A stretch of DNA of 64,000 bases from Gonatopus flavifemur. Taxonomy: Eukaryota; Arthropoda; Insecta; Hymenoptera; Dryinidae. The stretch spans positions 4,092,001 through 4,156,000 of the forward strand of contig JAFFJZ010000003.1 of the NCBI GenBank assembly GCA_018340375.1, in the 5' to 3' direction. This document shows positions 26,232 to 39,801 of the stretch, in pieces. The position numbers and the translations under genes are program-made. Each line of letters begins with the position of its first letter. Positions within the stretch are counted from its first letter, which is position 1. The notes under the pieces are model-generated. The model was not told the origin of the DNA and did no database searches. It was given only the letters and a program-made list of their open reading frames with translations.

Positions 26232-27368
26232 TAACTTTTGTCTATTCATACACGAGACAAGGAAACCATCGAATGATAAAAATCAAATAATTATGATCTT
26301 TGAAATTTGCATAGAATAAAATTCCACAAAATATGAGATTGTTGTGACAAAAGTTTCAAACAAGCTGCTCTATTCATAAAAAAGTTGTTCTTTGGAAGAA
26401 TCGTTCCACGTACCGAGAATACTTACTTCGAGAACAGAGAGGGAGAGAGTAAAAAAAACAAAAGAAAAATTAAGAATCAAGTGAGTAAAGTGCATGGCAC
26501 CACATGCCCTGCGCAGCAGTCCACCCTGCGACAGAATACCCACTCGATTACTTGAATTCTTTTAATAAGCCAACATTAGCATAACTCGCTTGAAATTTCT
26601 GTCACGTTCTAAAAGGGTAACGCTCGGAAAATCGATCAGAAAAAGAATAAAGAAGAAAGAAAATGAAAAAGAAGAAATCGTTTTCAGGGAAATGACAGAT
26701 TACTTTATATGCATTCTACATAAATGTATATTCTCTGAAATACTTTGAGTGCTTTCGAATAAAAGAGTGCATTGACACTCTTTGATCGCATTATGCATTA
26801 TGTATGGGGGTATAAATTTTGATCAGTTTCTTCCTCTTCGCTTCCATTTCTCTTGTTTTTCGCACGATCAAAAAGTAAAATTACATCGAAGAAAATGGAA
26901 TTTCTTTTGCATCGGGGTTGGCTTTCTTTTCAGGTGAAGATTATTGAAAATTAGATATTTTTATGCGCTTTAGAGGACAGATAATTATCGTATGTTCTGT
27001 GTCATATAAGCGTATATTCTGAGGTACGAAATGGTTACGAGATGTAGATATTAATTAAGATAAGAGCAATTACGATGAGAGGAACTGGTCGTCTTTCTGC
27101 GGAGTTTATGGTTTCAATATCTGTATAACGTGGTGTCGAAGTGGGCTGTACGTGACGATCTCTGTCACTTTAATTGTCTCTACCTCATAAAGCTCCTGTG
27201 CACGTTATTACATTTCCTTGATATATATCATTTATCTGATCAACGGTTGCAAGCTCTCACTTATTTTCCATTGACAATATTTGCACTACATTTTATCGCT
27301 TATCACAAATTTCTTATTGAATCGAATGGCATAGCGTCACTTTGAGGTGTGAGATTTCATGGGATATT
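22553..27368. other. Intronic stretch with scattered low-complexity DNA
   Basis: About 22615-22680 repeats the word TTAGGC with TCAT. Several ORFs below 135 codons (for example 23892-24293 minus) show no domain. A CA/TA microsatellite lies near 26.2 kb. No gene supported. Confidence 0.4.
26200..26231. repeat. Compound CA/TA microsatellite
   Basis: CA repeat running directly into a TA repeat. Confidence 0.9.
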
Positions 27369-27648
27369 CTGAGTGCAGAAATGAGTGGATTGTTAGAACC
27401 TTGCATTAACATTGCAGCGATATTGATGCGATCTTGAAAGTACTCGTCTTTCAATTTACAAATGCAATATTACAAAAGTAACTTGCAAAAATATCGTTGA
27501 AATATCACCTGACAACGTAACATTGCTGCAATTCACTGATAATTGGATGTTGCAATATTACTGTTGTAATTCTCATAACAGGTACTTTCAAGATCGCATC
27601 AACATCGATGCAATGTTAATGCAAGGTTCTAACGGAAATGCTCAGTGG
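27369..27648. mobile_element. Foldback element family 3
   Basis: The left arm reads GTTAGAACCTTGCATTAACA, then TTGCAGCGATATTGATGCGA and TCTTGAAAGTAC. The right arm is the inverse: GTACTTTCAAGATCGCATCA, then CATCGATGCAATG and TTAATGCAAGGTTCTAAC. The outer ends carry GAGTG and CTCAGTG. About 280 bp, non-coding, and only about 145 bp before family-2 copy 3. Confidence 0.85.
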
Positions 27649-27792
27649 GTTGGAATCAACTGAATTCAGATAAGTCGAGACAAAAGTACCAAATTGCGGT
27701 GACTAAAATTCAGTTTTCTCAAATATAAGTGTAGCGATTTATTCAATGAAAACAAAGAATTTAGTTGTGACAAATGAAATTGATTCAGTTTG

Positions 27793-28051
27793 ACTAACAG
27801 AAAAACGACCTGGTTGGAACCATTCGTGATCGCAATAATTTGAAATTTGGTGCTATTTCCCACGAAAAATGATTCTCACGTTCAGAAAAAGTTGCTGAAG
27901 CCAAAATTAAGCACATATTTCAGGTTAGAAAAACCAAACTTTTTTTCTTGGGGTGATAACCAGAATATGTGTTTAATTTGGGCTTCAACCACTTTTTCTG
28001 AACGTTTCAATCACATTTCAAGTTATTGCGAGATCTCTTTTTGTCAGTGTA
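27793..28051. mobile_element. Foldback element family 2, copy 3
   Basis: Starts CTAACAGAAAAACGACCTGG and ends CTTTTTGTCAGTGTA. Shares ATTCGTG, CGTTCAGAAAAAGT, GCTGAAGCCAAAATTAA and the inverse GGGCTTCAACCACTTTTTCT with copies 1 and 2. The right-hand end is partly deleted compared with copy 1. Confidence 0.82.
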
Positions 28052-31000
28052 GATTTATTTGGAGTGATTTGATTTCCTGGCTGTCTAATATTCAACTAAA
28101 CCCTTTTTCTCAGTGTAACTACATGTTTTTGAGGTTGCAGAAACTCCAACACGTCAGGGTTTTGGCATAACTTCAAGAAACATCACAATTTAAGCTATTC
28201 AACACTGTTTAATTGAAACCTTCATGGAACATTTCATCAAAATTAGTTTACATGGATACACCAAGACAGAGGATGTACACAATTCCAAAGGAGTAAAATA
28301 CACTGATTTTAATTGAAGTTTCGTGTAAGAAGTGTGCATTGAAGTTGATTCCAAACTGTGGAGTATGAAATATATGAATAATTTTCATTGAGTTTCAAAA
28401 CGTTCGAATCGTCAACGATCTTTTCCTTCTTAGAACGTTTTTTTGAATATTGAATCATCATATCAGAAAATGACTCGTGAAAAAGCATGATTTTGTGTCC
28501 CTCTCCTCCCTTCTTGTTTTTATCATGGCATAACAGGAAAGAATTTGAACTCGAATTGAATTATGTTCTTTTGTACGGTACATGTATAATTTATGTATGA
28601 ATGATGTATACCTTACATAAAACTCATACATTTTCTGACTCTTGTATCCTTAAAACTACGGTTCACCCTCTTAGAATGTATGTACGCAATTTTTATTCTT
28701 TCTTATATGGCAAAAATATAAATGATCTATTAAATTAATTCTTTCATCCAAGAATATTCTGTTGTTCAAAATGAAATTCTCGAAGTACTGGATACCAGAA
28801 ATTGCGAAAAGAACCCAAAGAAATATAATATATCAATACTCTGTCCTCCTAAAATCAATGTTTTATTTCGATTCCAGTAATATCGCATGCACAGCGAAAA
28901 ATTTTGTGTTCCAGGAGATCTACTTCAAGTTTACGTTACAATTGAAACATAATATAATTGAATTTGTGGAATTAGAATTCAAAATTTTTCCTTACTGAAA
29001 CAATACCTTATTCATTTGATATGGAATTTTCGAGTGGACCTCCTGGAATATAAATTTTCAATAAAAGTACACAAAATTTTGTGTACTGTGTGAATAGAAA
29101 CCAACATATACTACATCAAAATAAATCTCTTCCTTTTCCAAGACAATTGAATTATCACGCGACAAAGGTAGACTTACATCGATACGCGATATAATAAATC
29201 CAACCCGTGTCAATGTGGAATCGTAACCTTGCATCAACAGTAAATAGAAGTTAAACCGAAGAATTCGTTCGTACACACGTTCGTACACATAAGATCTACA
29301 CTAACACACAAACACACACAGAACGTTACTTCGCATCATTGGCCTCAAAATGAAACTTTCTAGAATAAATTTTCATTACTTTCATAGGGTCGTCGTACGT
29401 GCTCGGTTGGCAAGGATTCAAGAAAATAATAACGTAACATTTCACTTCAAATCGTCCGGCATCTTGATTCCCGTACGCGTGCGGTTGCGTTTTTGAGATC
29501 CCTCGACCGATATTACTTCGCTTTGCCAAAACTTCGTTAGGTTTCGTTTACAAGCATCAAAAAATCGAGAGAGAAAATATCTAACGCACCGATGTTTATA
29601 TTTTCATGAGATTCAAATCGTTCATTCATGCTTCTCTTTTTTTAATTGAGTTATTACAAGAGATTCTTTGAAACAACTCGGAGGAGAAAACATCCGTCGT
29701 TGTGATTTGTCCTGGCTCCTTGAAATTCATGGAATCTATTCATGAGATGTAAATCAACTCTTTATTTGTACCCGATATTTTAATACGCGAGGTCGTTTAA
29801 TATATTCTTCTTGTTCCTTATACGTTAATTTATATTTCGTGGAAAATCGATTTTAGATAAATCGTGATAGAAATTCTTCTTTTTGAAAATTCAGTTTCAA
29901 CGATTCTTCTTTCAAAAATGTGGGTAGGAATTAATGTATTCTGAAAGAAGATTCCTTCTTCGGAAAGATTGAACGCACAGAGCTTTGAGATCGATAAAAA
30001 AGCGTGAAAAAGCAGGTTTACAGTAATTTCTGTTGGTAATAGAATTCGAGTGTCTTCCTATAAAAAATCAATGATTTTGGATCGATCGACAGTACAAAAA
30101 CTCAACATTCGATCAGTTCGACATGACAGTTTGTCGAGAACTTGTCCCATTACCATCGAACAGAGGGAAAAAAATTGGTCAATGGAATAGCTCACACCCC
30201 CCCATATCAGTTCTTTGTCATTCGCAACGGTGGTCTCTTTATCGATTTCCAAATGGACTCATTCGGATCCCAACTGAATCTCAATAGAGTCCAGACAAGT
30301 TTTTATTTTTGTTCGAATTGAAAATTCATCACCTGAATCGTTGACCGTTCGACACTTTTGTTTTTTTTTTAGAGATAATTCATCATTCTTATACTTTTTC
30401 CGCAAAGATTCGGAATTATGGTCTAACGAAAGAATAACTTACGATACTAATGGAATCGAATAACTCATTTCGAGATAACGAGAGAGAGAGTGGCTCTACA
30501 TACGTACAAGAAAACTCAAGAACCAATTTAAGATAAGGACCACTGAAAAATCAAGAAAGAGAGTGTACTTGGACTTTTTATTCCCTCAAGTAAGTTCAAG
30601 CGAGGTTCTTAATTCTTCATGTGTGTTCGTGCTTCATCAACTGGAAGGAGAAAAACTCGTCGAAAACGATCTCATTGTGAAGCAACAACACCGGTTGATA
30701 ATAAAGCCAGTTATTCTGAAGAGATTTTATCTGCAGGTTTCTCATTTTCCTTCATTTTTTGCTTCTTCGTTTCTTTTTTCCTCGAATGTGAAATCAAGCG
30801 TGAGGAATCGATATACTTCTATACATTTCATTATAAATTATAATGAAATTCTCGATTCCATCCTGTTGGGAAAAAAAAGTTTCAATAATAAAAAGATATA
30901 ATTTTGATACACAATAAATTTATAAAGTTCACCCAAATGGATCTCTACCGCAACTTCACGCTCTTTCTTGTTACATACATCTCCATCTCCTCTCGAACAA

Positions 31001-31559
31001 AATTTGAGAAAACAAGGACACGTTTTTTCCATAAATCGATCTCAGTTTCATCGAACTTTTACCCGAGTGAAGAAAAAGAGCAACAAGAAGAAAAATAAGA
31101 AAATCTTATTATAATCATGATAAACTTATTCTTCAGGAAAAAAATCAAGAAAAAGATCCGATCTTTTCGTTTGAATAATTTGAATCACAGTTGTGTTTCA
31201 GCAACTACTTTATTCCACGGTTTCAAGATTTGAATTCTCCACTGAAAGCATAAAAGTGTTATTCCCCCACACCCAAGGTAAGGTCCAAAAGTATTACATT
31301 ATAACTCGTATATCACAATATACGTACGTTTTCATTTCGCGCGGAAAGTGAAGAAGGAATGCAAAGAGCGGAGGCTGATAAATTTTATTTCATCCAACCA
31401 TTATAAATGTTTCAACGTTCATGTCCATTAATTACAAAATCGATTCCATCATTACCGGATATCCATTTCCTTGAGTAAATTCGTCTCAGGTACTGGGTGT
31501 TCGGGGATATAACGTTTGAATAATCGCAACTGAAACAGCAACGGAGACTAATGAATTGT

Positions 31560-31800
31560 TGGAAGACGTATGGGATAGTAGGGGCGGTAGCAGCAGTAGT
31601 AGTAGTAGTACTAGTACTAGTAGTTGTTGCGTCGTCTCTCAGCCGAAGTCGTCTCAGTAGTCACAGATTGAACGTGTCGGCCCAACGATCTGTACGGTAC
31701 TCCGTGTTGTCGCAGCAGTAGTCACGGATGGAGAATGTCAGTCAAATAAATTGCGACGAGACTCGACTACGCGTTCTGTCCCGTCTTGCTTCCCTATTAC
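31560..31800. promoter_or_regulatory. CpG-rich islet with AGT repeat and short duplication
   Basis: An unusually CpG-dense patch for this intron. It begins with an AGC/AGT/ACT microsatellite (31587-31627) and continues with TCGTCTC and TCAGCCGAAGTCG words. CAGTAGTCAC followed by GGAT or AGATTG occurs twice, 61 bp apart (from 31655 and from 31716). A candidate enhancer or cryptic promoter by composition only; no binding site is proven. Confidence 0.25.
31587..31627. repeat. AGC/AGT/ACT trinucleotide repeat
   Basis: GTAGCAGCAGTAGTAGTAGT followed by ACTAGTACTAGTAG. Confidence 0.9.
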
Positions 31801-34800
31801 CTCATTTTTCGACCTCTTAGATTCACTTTGAATGGAAGAAAATGAAATCAATCCCTCTCATATCCTGCACGAACGATCCAGTAGGAAGCGTGTTTGTCGG
31901 TCAGATCGAGTGTTCCACTTTATTACACGGTTGAATCGAAAATTGTGCGGTTAAATCGTTTAGGAGGTGTCGAGTTCGATGCTCACTCGACTGGTTCTCT
32001 CCTGCCCCATAAATCGGTAAATCGAGTTTGAGAATCAACGATCGAAATAAGATGATATCGCTTTCTTTGAGGTTCCGAAGATCCTTGGTGCACTGGTATA
32101 CGTAATGTTAGCGGTTCTCAATCATGTAATTGAAGATTTCATTTACATTTTCATTTTATACGAATGGAATTTCAATTACGCAAAGATATATCAACGTGTG
32201 TGTGAATTCTCGATTCAATCACGCAGAGAATTGAAAATTTCTTTCACAAATGCACTTGGAGAGTACATGGAATTCAAAGAAATTCCAAAGAAGGGAGTTC
32301 TTGCGGAAAATCCAATTCTCTGAAATTCAATACATCGATTTGTACTTAATAAAAAATACTTCTCGCAGAAAATAATCATCAACTACCTCTCATACGTTTC
32401 TAGTGAAATGGGAGTGAAAAATGAATATAAAAAATAGGAGTGAGATAAAAAAACATGAAGAAACATACAGTATTCCAGTGACATTTGTGAGAATCCTAAT
32501 GTTATTTGTGATGAATACCGTCACAAACATCAGATTCCATACATTCGGGTTAAAATACTGTGGAAATCCGATTTGATAAAACAATTTAGATCATGGATTC
32601 ATTTCAGGATAACGAATCGCTCCTAGCACCATCCCCTCTGATGTCCCATCTTGCACTCCAGTGGAATGCAGATGGAATGTAGCTGAATAAACGAGAATCG
32701 TAGAAGTAAAGTGGAAAATATGGAGGATTTACGTTGAGGTAATGAAGATGCGATGAAGAAATATTTGGTGTGGTGTTTTCAAGATGAAACATTCCATTGA
32801 TTTGAAAAATTGTTGTATATCCAAAACCTACCCAATGACTCATGGATTCATGTTATTTAAACCCGTTTATTGTGATTTGATAGTCTTTGGCGCTCGTTCC
32901 CCCACCCTCGAACAAACGTTGAAATCTGACGAACTAGGGGTATTGTCAGGGGTTAATTATTTAATCAGAGATAATTGAAATTGCTGATGAGAATTGCCAG
33001 TGGTTGAGATTTAAAACGCCCCGACTCATCCGCTGCAACGGAAAATGCGAGAGAGATCGAAATATAGCTTGTTTCTAGAAGATCTTGGCTTCGAATTAAT
33101 TTCCTCAAATATAATGGTCAATTCAATAAGGAAGAGTGAAGATGTATGACGTTTATAAGAGTCTGGTGGAAGCACCCAATTTCATACAATTCCAATAATA
33201 TTACAATCGCACTACTTCATTTTCGCATGTCTGACTTAGACGTCTGTTACTACTGTATCTCTTATTCTATAAATAAACTATATATAAACTTTGCACAATT
33301 GATCACGAACGAAACATTGTTGAATTACGAAAACTTGAGATTCATAAACCACATCAACGAATTGAAATACAGCATAGTTTGATAACCAACAAACTCACAG
33401 TTGGAATTGAATTACGATATATGTCGTAGTATGAAATCAAATTCTAGAATAATTTATCTCAAGAAAACATTTTCTACGAATTTATATTAGAAGTCAATTC
33501 ATATATCTTTTCTATTCCAACGAAAATTCATGAGAGAAGAACATTTCGTCGAATTTTATCTTCCGCGTGCCAGTGAATGAATTTGAATAATTTATAGATC
33601 TTTTTCATTCATTTCTTCTCGGCATTATGAACAGGAGCGTTCAAAAAATTTCCACCATAGGTACATATGTTTATATCGAGAATTCTTACCGTGGATCTTC
33701 TTTGAAATGGTATAACATCGAATCTTTGTACCATTACAAGATTGCCCACGAGTTGGTTTTTCACAGACCTACCTATCCTGAGTGCACGTGATTCGAATGA
33801 ACTCCATTTTACAAATGACAAAATGATTCCCAATCCATTAAACATCACATTCTCACGAGAAGTCCAGTTGATAATTTCTTTTTTGTTTTTCTTTTTATAT
33901 AGTACTGTTATATATTTTTGAATAACGTGAAATAATTTTACAACAAAGAGTGTTTAGATCAACGCAGATTTATAGAATTCGATTTAGCGCTCGAACAAGT
34001 TTTGTAATAACGAATAGTGGAAACTGGATTCTATTAATTTTACACAAACTACGAGTTATTATATTATTGAATAATACCGAACAAGAGTGTTTTATATTCA
34101 TTCTGGTGTTCCCACTGGTATTAGTTTGTCGGAGAATGCGATAAATTAATTGTTTTTCCTATCAGGTATTCCGGGATGGTATGGGAAGAACAAGTACCTG
34201 TTTAACAGCAGTTTGATGCGAGCCACAAACACGTTACCTAGTGTTTAGTAAACTCCACGTAGATGAGTGTACACACTTTGAAGCTTTGTGGGTGGCAACG
34301 CGTGTAACAGGCACAAAATGTAGCCTAGCCTAGCGATCCTCTCTCATTTTCCCTGTTCCAGTCTTTCTCTCTCCTCCCACTTTTGTTGTGAATCTGTCTT
34401 GCTAGCCGGTTCTCGGCTAACTGCCAGCATCCTAATTATTCCTGCCCCGTTAAACCCGTTTAGTACATCGATTTGGCAATCCCAACCATTTTTCGATGTA
34501 CTACATAAAATGTTGTTCATTCCGTCGTTCGCGAAAAACATGATGTAGCCGAACGTCGCGCTTATTTTTCCCCGATCTGCATAAAAAATGCTGATTATCG
34601 AAAACAGCGTGGACCTACCGATTCTATTTTTTCTGAGGTTTTTTTTTCTCCCTGTCTCATGGCAATTTCCAGATCAAAAGACTAGATATCCATCGATTCA
34701 TTCATCAATGATCATTGAATTCAACATTATTCGGGAATAACAGTTATTTTGAATGATTAATAATTCTCTCATTGAGGTTCACGATAATGATTGTAGAAGC

Positions 34801-35858
34801 AAGTTTGAAATTAGCTGTTCTGTGCATGCCTGGTTTCCCGAGGTGTTGAGGAGCAACGAAGTGAAGGAGAGCGGAAAGGCAGAAAATAGCTAGCCATTTT
34901 GAGCGACGGAGTTGCAATAATAAGTGAATTATCCTCTCAGCGCAAGTTGTATTCTCCAACCATGGTTATCTATAATTTTGTTTTTTCGGATTCACGCTTC
35001 CTTTCATCTTCCATATTAATGAGAATCTGGATATCTATTGTATAACTCGAGAGATGAATTTTCATAAAAACGTTTTCGAATCATAAGAAACCTCCTGCGA
35101 TATTATTACATATCGATTATTCTCATTATCGCACTCCTGAGGGATTTTAAAATTGTAATTTGCATGAAATCAACTCATCAACGTCGGGCGGAACAACTCA
35201 AACATGAGTACAAAAAATGTGCATAATGCGTACCGCTTGCACGTGTTTCACGACAATAGAAATAGAATGAAAAAAAGTTTGCGTCGAAATGACTATCCCC
35301 AGGTATTTGTTTAGAGATTCTATGGTCCGTCGAGTCAAGGGTTTCACCTCGTCTTTGAAATCCTTCTCACATTTGCTCGAATTTCGTGTAATTTTTGTTT
35401 GTTCAACCTTGGTCTCGTTCGTTGACGAAATGAGCAGTTCCCGCTACATATTCCGAATCGAATCGTGTTCCCGATGAGATAAATTGCTTTGAGGTTCACT
35501 TCGATCGTCTACTACTCTCGCAATTCCTTTGGCAATTAGGTGACATCTTCATCCCCAACGCTGCACGATATTCTTAATAACATCATTCAAAATACAATGG
35601 AGATGGAAAATTGGAATGGAATTTCATCCGTATATAAATATTCTTTCTCTGGCACGCAGTTATCGCGATTACACTCTTGAATCAATTTATTCACATTCAC
35701 ACGTATATACGTACTCACAAAATTCGTTTGGAACAGATGACATTTCTGTAATGAATAGAATCTGAATACGAGGACGACGGAATGGTCGTAAAAAATACCT
35801 TTGTTTTCGGATAATCCACATGGTCCAATTACTGCAAAACAAACGAAAAGAGCGACGG

Positions 35859-35883
35859 CAACGACGACGACGACGACGACGAA
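35859..35883. repeat. CGA trinucleotide repeat
   Basis: About eight ACG/CGA units. It produces arginine-, threonine- or valine-rich runs in the ORFs that cross it, which are artefacts. Confidence 0.9.
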
Positions 35884-38105
35884 GGGGGAAATAAAACCAT
35901 CTCTCCGTAATTTCGATGAAACCATTCAAAATTCGATTGCCATGAATTTATTCCAAGTTTGTAAAATCTCTGACGCATTGTGTTATTTCACTTTCAAATC
36001 CTATATTGAAATTTTCACGATGTATAAAAGTATTTGTTTCCCAACCGGACGTGTGTCGTCACGTTCTGTTCTATCTCTTTTTTATAATAAAGAGTAGCGA
36101 CGGATGGACTGATGAATCAAGTGTTTCGTAAATCCAGTTCAAGTTGAAACATATACAATGGATTGATTCACTTTATGAATTTTTTTTATTCGAGGATTTT
36201 GGTTTTGAGGAACGTCAATTTATGTTTATTGCTAAACGGTGGGGGATGTAATTTGCCATTTTTTATGATCTCTGTTGTAGAACAAACCATTATACAATAC
36301 CGATTAACAAATTATTTATATTTTTTATAAAATTGCAGGTATGTATAGTTGAAATAGATTCTAGAAACTGTATCTTCGATGAATATCACGAGATCTTCAC
36401 TTGAGGTAGGCAGAGAAAAAGAGAACACATTAAATGGTGAAAGCTTTCAAGTAAATAAAAAAACCTCTTTGTATCGAGTTGATATGAATTTAGAAATTAA
36501 GAAAAAGCTTTTGGAATGATACATCTATGTGTGTACACGATATATACACTAAACTTGAATGCTAGCGGAGATGGATAGAAAAATGATCGAGGCATTAGAG
36601 ATGTGGCATTATGGAGAGATGATGGAATTGAAATGGGTAGATAAGTCAGTGAATGAAATGTTTTCAGAGCAAGTAAATGGGGGTATGAGAAAATATAAAA
36701 GCATTGAGGAATGAAACCGATGAGATTGATAATGATATTGAATTGTATTCCTCTACGGAGGAAGCATTAAATATGCGCTATATATGATTATTAAAATCCA
36801 TATAAATATTATTGAATTTTATTTTTAAACATATATAATCATATCTGCGATTATATATTCGAAATATGGTGATAAGAGAAAGTACTGTCACCTCATTATC
36901 AATCGGGAACCAACTGAGGTTTGGTCTTTTTCAGTTCATTAGTTAAAACTTGAGTTTCAGATGACAAGAAGATAGACCCCTCCAAGTGAGATATGATTTT
37001 CGTTTTGTCTATGAAGTGGATGAAGTTCTTGGTAAATATAAAAATCCATTTGATTGAGTGATGTGATCACAAGAATACGGAGTTATTAATATTTACACCA
37101 GTTTTTATGATTATAAACTATAAAAGGAATCGAATCGAACAATTTATTTTCTAAAACATCTAAAAAGGTTAAATTCGATGAAAAATTCTCAGTGAAATCC
37201 TCTTCATATTATTCCTACAGGTATTTCATAATATTTCGAATTGAATACACATAGTTATAACTTCTGATTGAAAAAGTATTTGAAATATTCAACACCTCGC
37301 TGTACAAAAATCAAGCGAGCACCCAAGTTTCGCAGAAACGGAGTTCAAACACGCGCGCATATATTGATATATCGAATTAATGAAATGTGATATGAAAATA
37401 TCTCTTCGAGCTGATCTGGAAAATGAATGCATTCGTCAAAAATTCTCCCCAATCAATATAATTCATCGATCGGGTTATATTTCATTACTTTATATTCTCA
37501 AAATCATACACGGAGGAAGATGAATCGGATGAAGTCATCGATATCTGACATCTTCGAATTGAGAAGTAAAAAGAGAGGTGATAAGGAATTTTTCCCAATT
37601 GGAATTTTTGATCAACGTGAACGAATTTTACCCTTCCACACACATATGCGCACACAAATTCACATTTGTTTATTCGTCCGATATATTTGAAATATTCAAG
37701 GCATATCAAACACATCGAGAAAGTGGATGGAATTCAATTATCTGATACCACTTGATTTATCCGGTTTTCCAGAAAATCTACGCTCCCCTCTGCTCTCCTT
37801 CGTTTTTTTCTTTTGTGGTTGAATGCCGACCAAATGCAATTGTATCAGGCTCTCAGCAAGATGGAAATGTTTTTTCTTCTCGGTTACAATCGTTTTCAGT
37901 TAGTTGAAAAGCAATAAATATAAGTGTGTTCCGGTGGCAACGTATGCGCGCAACGAACATCAAATCTCTGAAACGCATTCTTGCGATGATTCCGAGAAGA
38001 TTGAATGGATGTTGTTGGTGCTTGACTGATTCTTCGTTTTTATACATCTAATTTTTAGGTTTTCATTGAATTCACGTGCGTTGTACATCTTCAAATCGCA
38101 TAGTG

Positions 38106-38295
38106 CACTGAGAGAATTTACCATGTGGGATGACGATGCGTCGTTGCGAGTCTTTAAATGGAAATTTTCACAAGATATATTGTCAAATGATTCACATCGT
38201 GGGAGGAAAATCTATTCTTGTCTTCTAATGTGAATTATTTGGCAATATATTTTGTAAAACTCGAAGCAACGGGTTGTCGTTCCACATAGAGGATT
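38106..38295. mobile_element. Imperfect foldback element
   Basis: The left arm CATGTGGGATGACGA and then AAGATATATTGTCAAATGAT plus TCACAT pairs with the right arm ATGTGAATTATTTGGCAATA plus TATTTTG and TGTCGTTCCACAT. Length about 190 bp. The left end carries CACTGAGAGAA, the same motif as the element at 22.4 kb. Confidence 0.65.
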
Positions 38296-38301
38296 TATTC
38301 A

Positions 38302-38494
38302 TACTGCAAAAAATTTCATTTTTACTTTGGATTTAAAATTCAGGTACATTTTTAGAAATATTTCAATATATTCATTGGAATATTCTTACAAATATTGAAA
38401 TTTCACAGTAAAAAATCTGTAAAATTTCAGTAAATGTATTGGAAAATTGATTTACTGCAATTTTTTATTGCAAATACATTTTTTTACAGTGCAT
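38302..38494. mobile_element. AT-rich foldback element ending in TACTGCA / ACAGTGCA
   Basis: Begins TACTGCAAAAAATTTCATTT and ends with the rough inverse AAATACATTTTTTTACAGTG. The interior has paired AATATTTCAATA / AATATTGAAATT words. It is adjacent to the previous element and more degenerate. Confidence 0.5.
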
Positions 38495-39801
38495 TTTCTT
38501 TTTCCCGTTTACATATGAGTTGATTTTCTCAACAAAAATGTTTGATCCTACGCTCTGTCAAAAAAGAAAGAGCAGAATTTTCCGGTACCCAGGAACTGGA
38601 AAATTTCTGTCCATGATGAGTTTTCCACTTAACGTACAGTAAACTTCCCGTTGTAGCAAAATTTTTCCGTATTTTACATGAATTTTCATGTTCTTCACTT
38701 CAATTCTTCTGTACTGGGAGTTTCATAACTTGAATGTAATTTTCCAGCACAAATGTGCAGGTTAATCGCTCCTCTTACGTTATTGAAAGTTTTCTGTGGA
38801 TTTTTTTACAGTGTAATGACGGGGATATTACAAAATATTTAAGAAGCATTCCTTAATGTTGTATCGAATATCTTTTAGATGCATTTCAGATATCTTTTAC
38901 AGTGACTCATCACATAGCACAAAAGTTTTGGAAACGCTTTTAAAGAATTATTTCTAATGTTTACTAAATCAGTTGAATTCGAATCAACACCCCTGAAAAT
39001 CACTTGAATTCTGCACCCCAATTTCACATAACCGATGCAAAATCCTCGAACCACAGTTCTTCCTCCCAATTGCGTAATTCGTAACAAGGACAAAGAACAC
39101 ATCGCATATGACAAAAGTATTTGCATGACGACTTCACTACCGCTGTCGACATTGTTCCACGTCCGGATGATAATAATAATAATGATGAAAGAGTGAACTT
39201 GAAAAATCTCATTTGCTTTCTCTCATTACAGTTGGAATTTTTGTACGTATGAACGCATGAAAGCAGAGAGGAAAAGAATTGTTGCAAGTGAATCCGTCAA
39301 GAGAGCGTTATTATTCTAACGGGGACAAGTTTCATTTGATTAATTCTCATCGTGAATAGAAGTGGTAGTTGTAGTAGTAGTACTAGTTACGAGATAAATA
39401 TTTTCCATGAGATGATATTTCATTTCTGGCAAACGTAAAATACGCATAATGGAAAGCCATCTGCCTCGTAATTGGCTGAGGTATAAAGCTTGGAAGCTGC
39501 AGCGTGCCGATCTTACGACGGATTAGTTTTATGATGTCGAAACTCGAGACGGCAATTGGAGTTATGAGAACAGTAATCGAAGTGTAATAGTCGCATGCCT
39601 GCCGTCGCCGACGTACCGATGAATCTACTATCAAGTTAGGGACGAGATACACGTGTTGCAGATCTTTAGGTTCAACTTTTCAAATTACGTATAAGTATTT
39701 GGATTCAACGTACGGAACTAATCTTTCCTTGTGGGATTACACGTAAAATTTAGCTAATTGTTACAGGGTTTTTGAAACTTTGCGATTCAATGTATACGTT
39801 G
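38495..39801. other. Intronic stretch, no gene recognised
   Basis: AT-rich. An ACAGTGTAA motif near 38809 resembles the end of the preceding element. Chance ORFs at 38875-39287 and 39383-39652. Confidence 0.4.

Larger units (their letters stand above)
28052..38105. other. Long intronic stretch (10 kb) with CpG-richer islets, no gene recognised
   Basis: Mostly AT-rich with many chance ORFs (30563-30901 plus, 32604-32843 minus, 35587-35925 minus and others). The translations are low-complexity or lack known motifs. Islets that differ in composition lie at about 29390-29520, 31560-31800 and 34190-34460. CGA and AGT microsatellites are listed separately. Confidence 0.4.

Noticed and set aside
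35587..35929. ORFs with arginine- or valine-rich runs
   Set aside because: Produced by the CGA trinucleotide repeat at 35859-35883.
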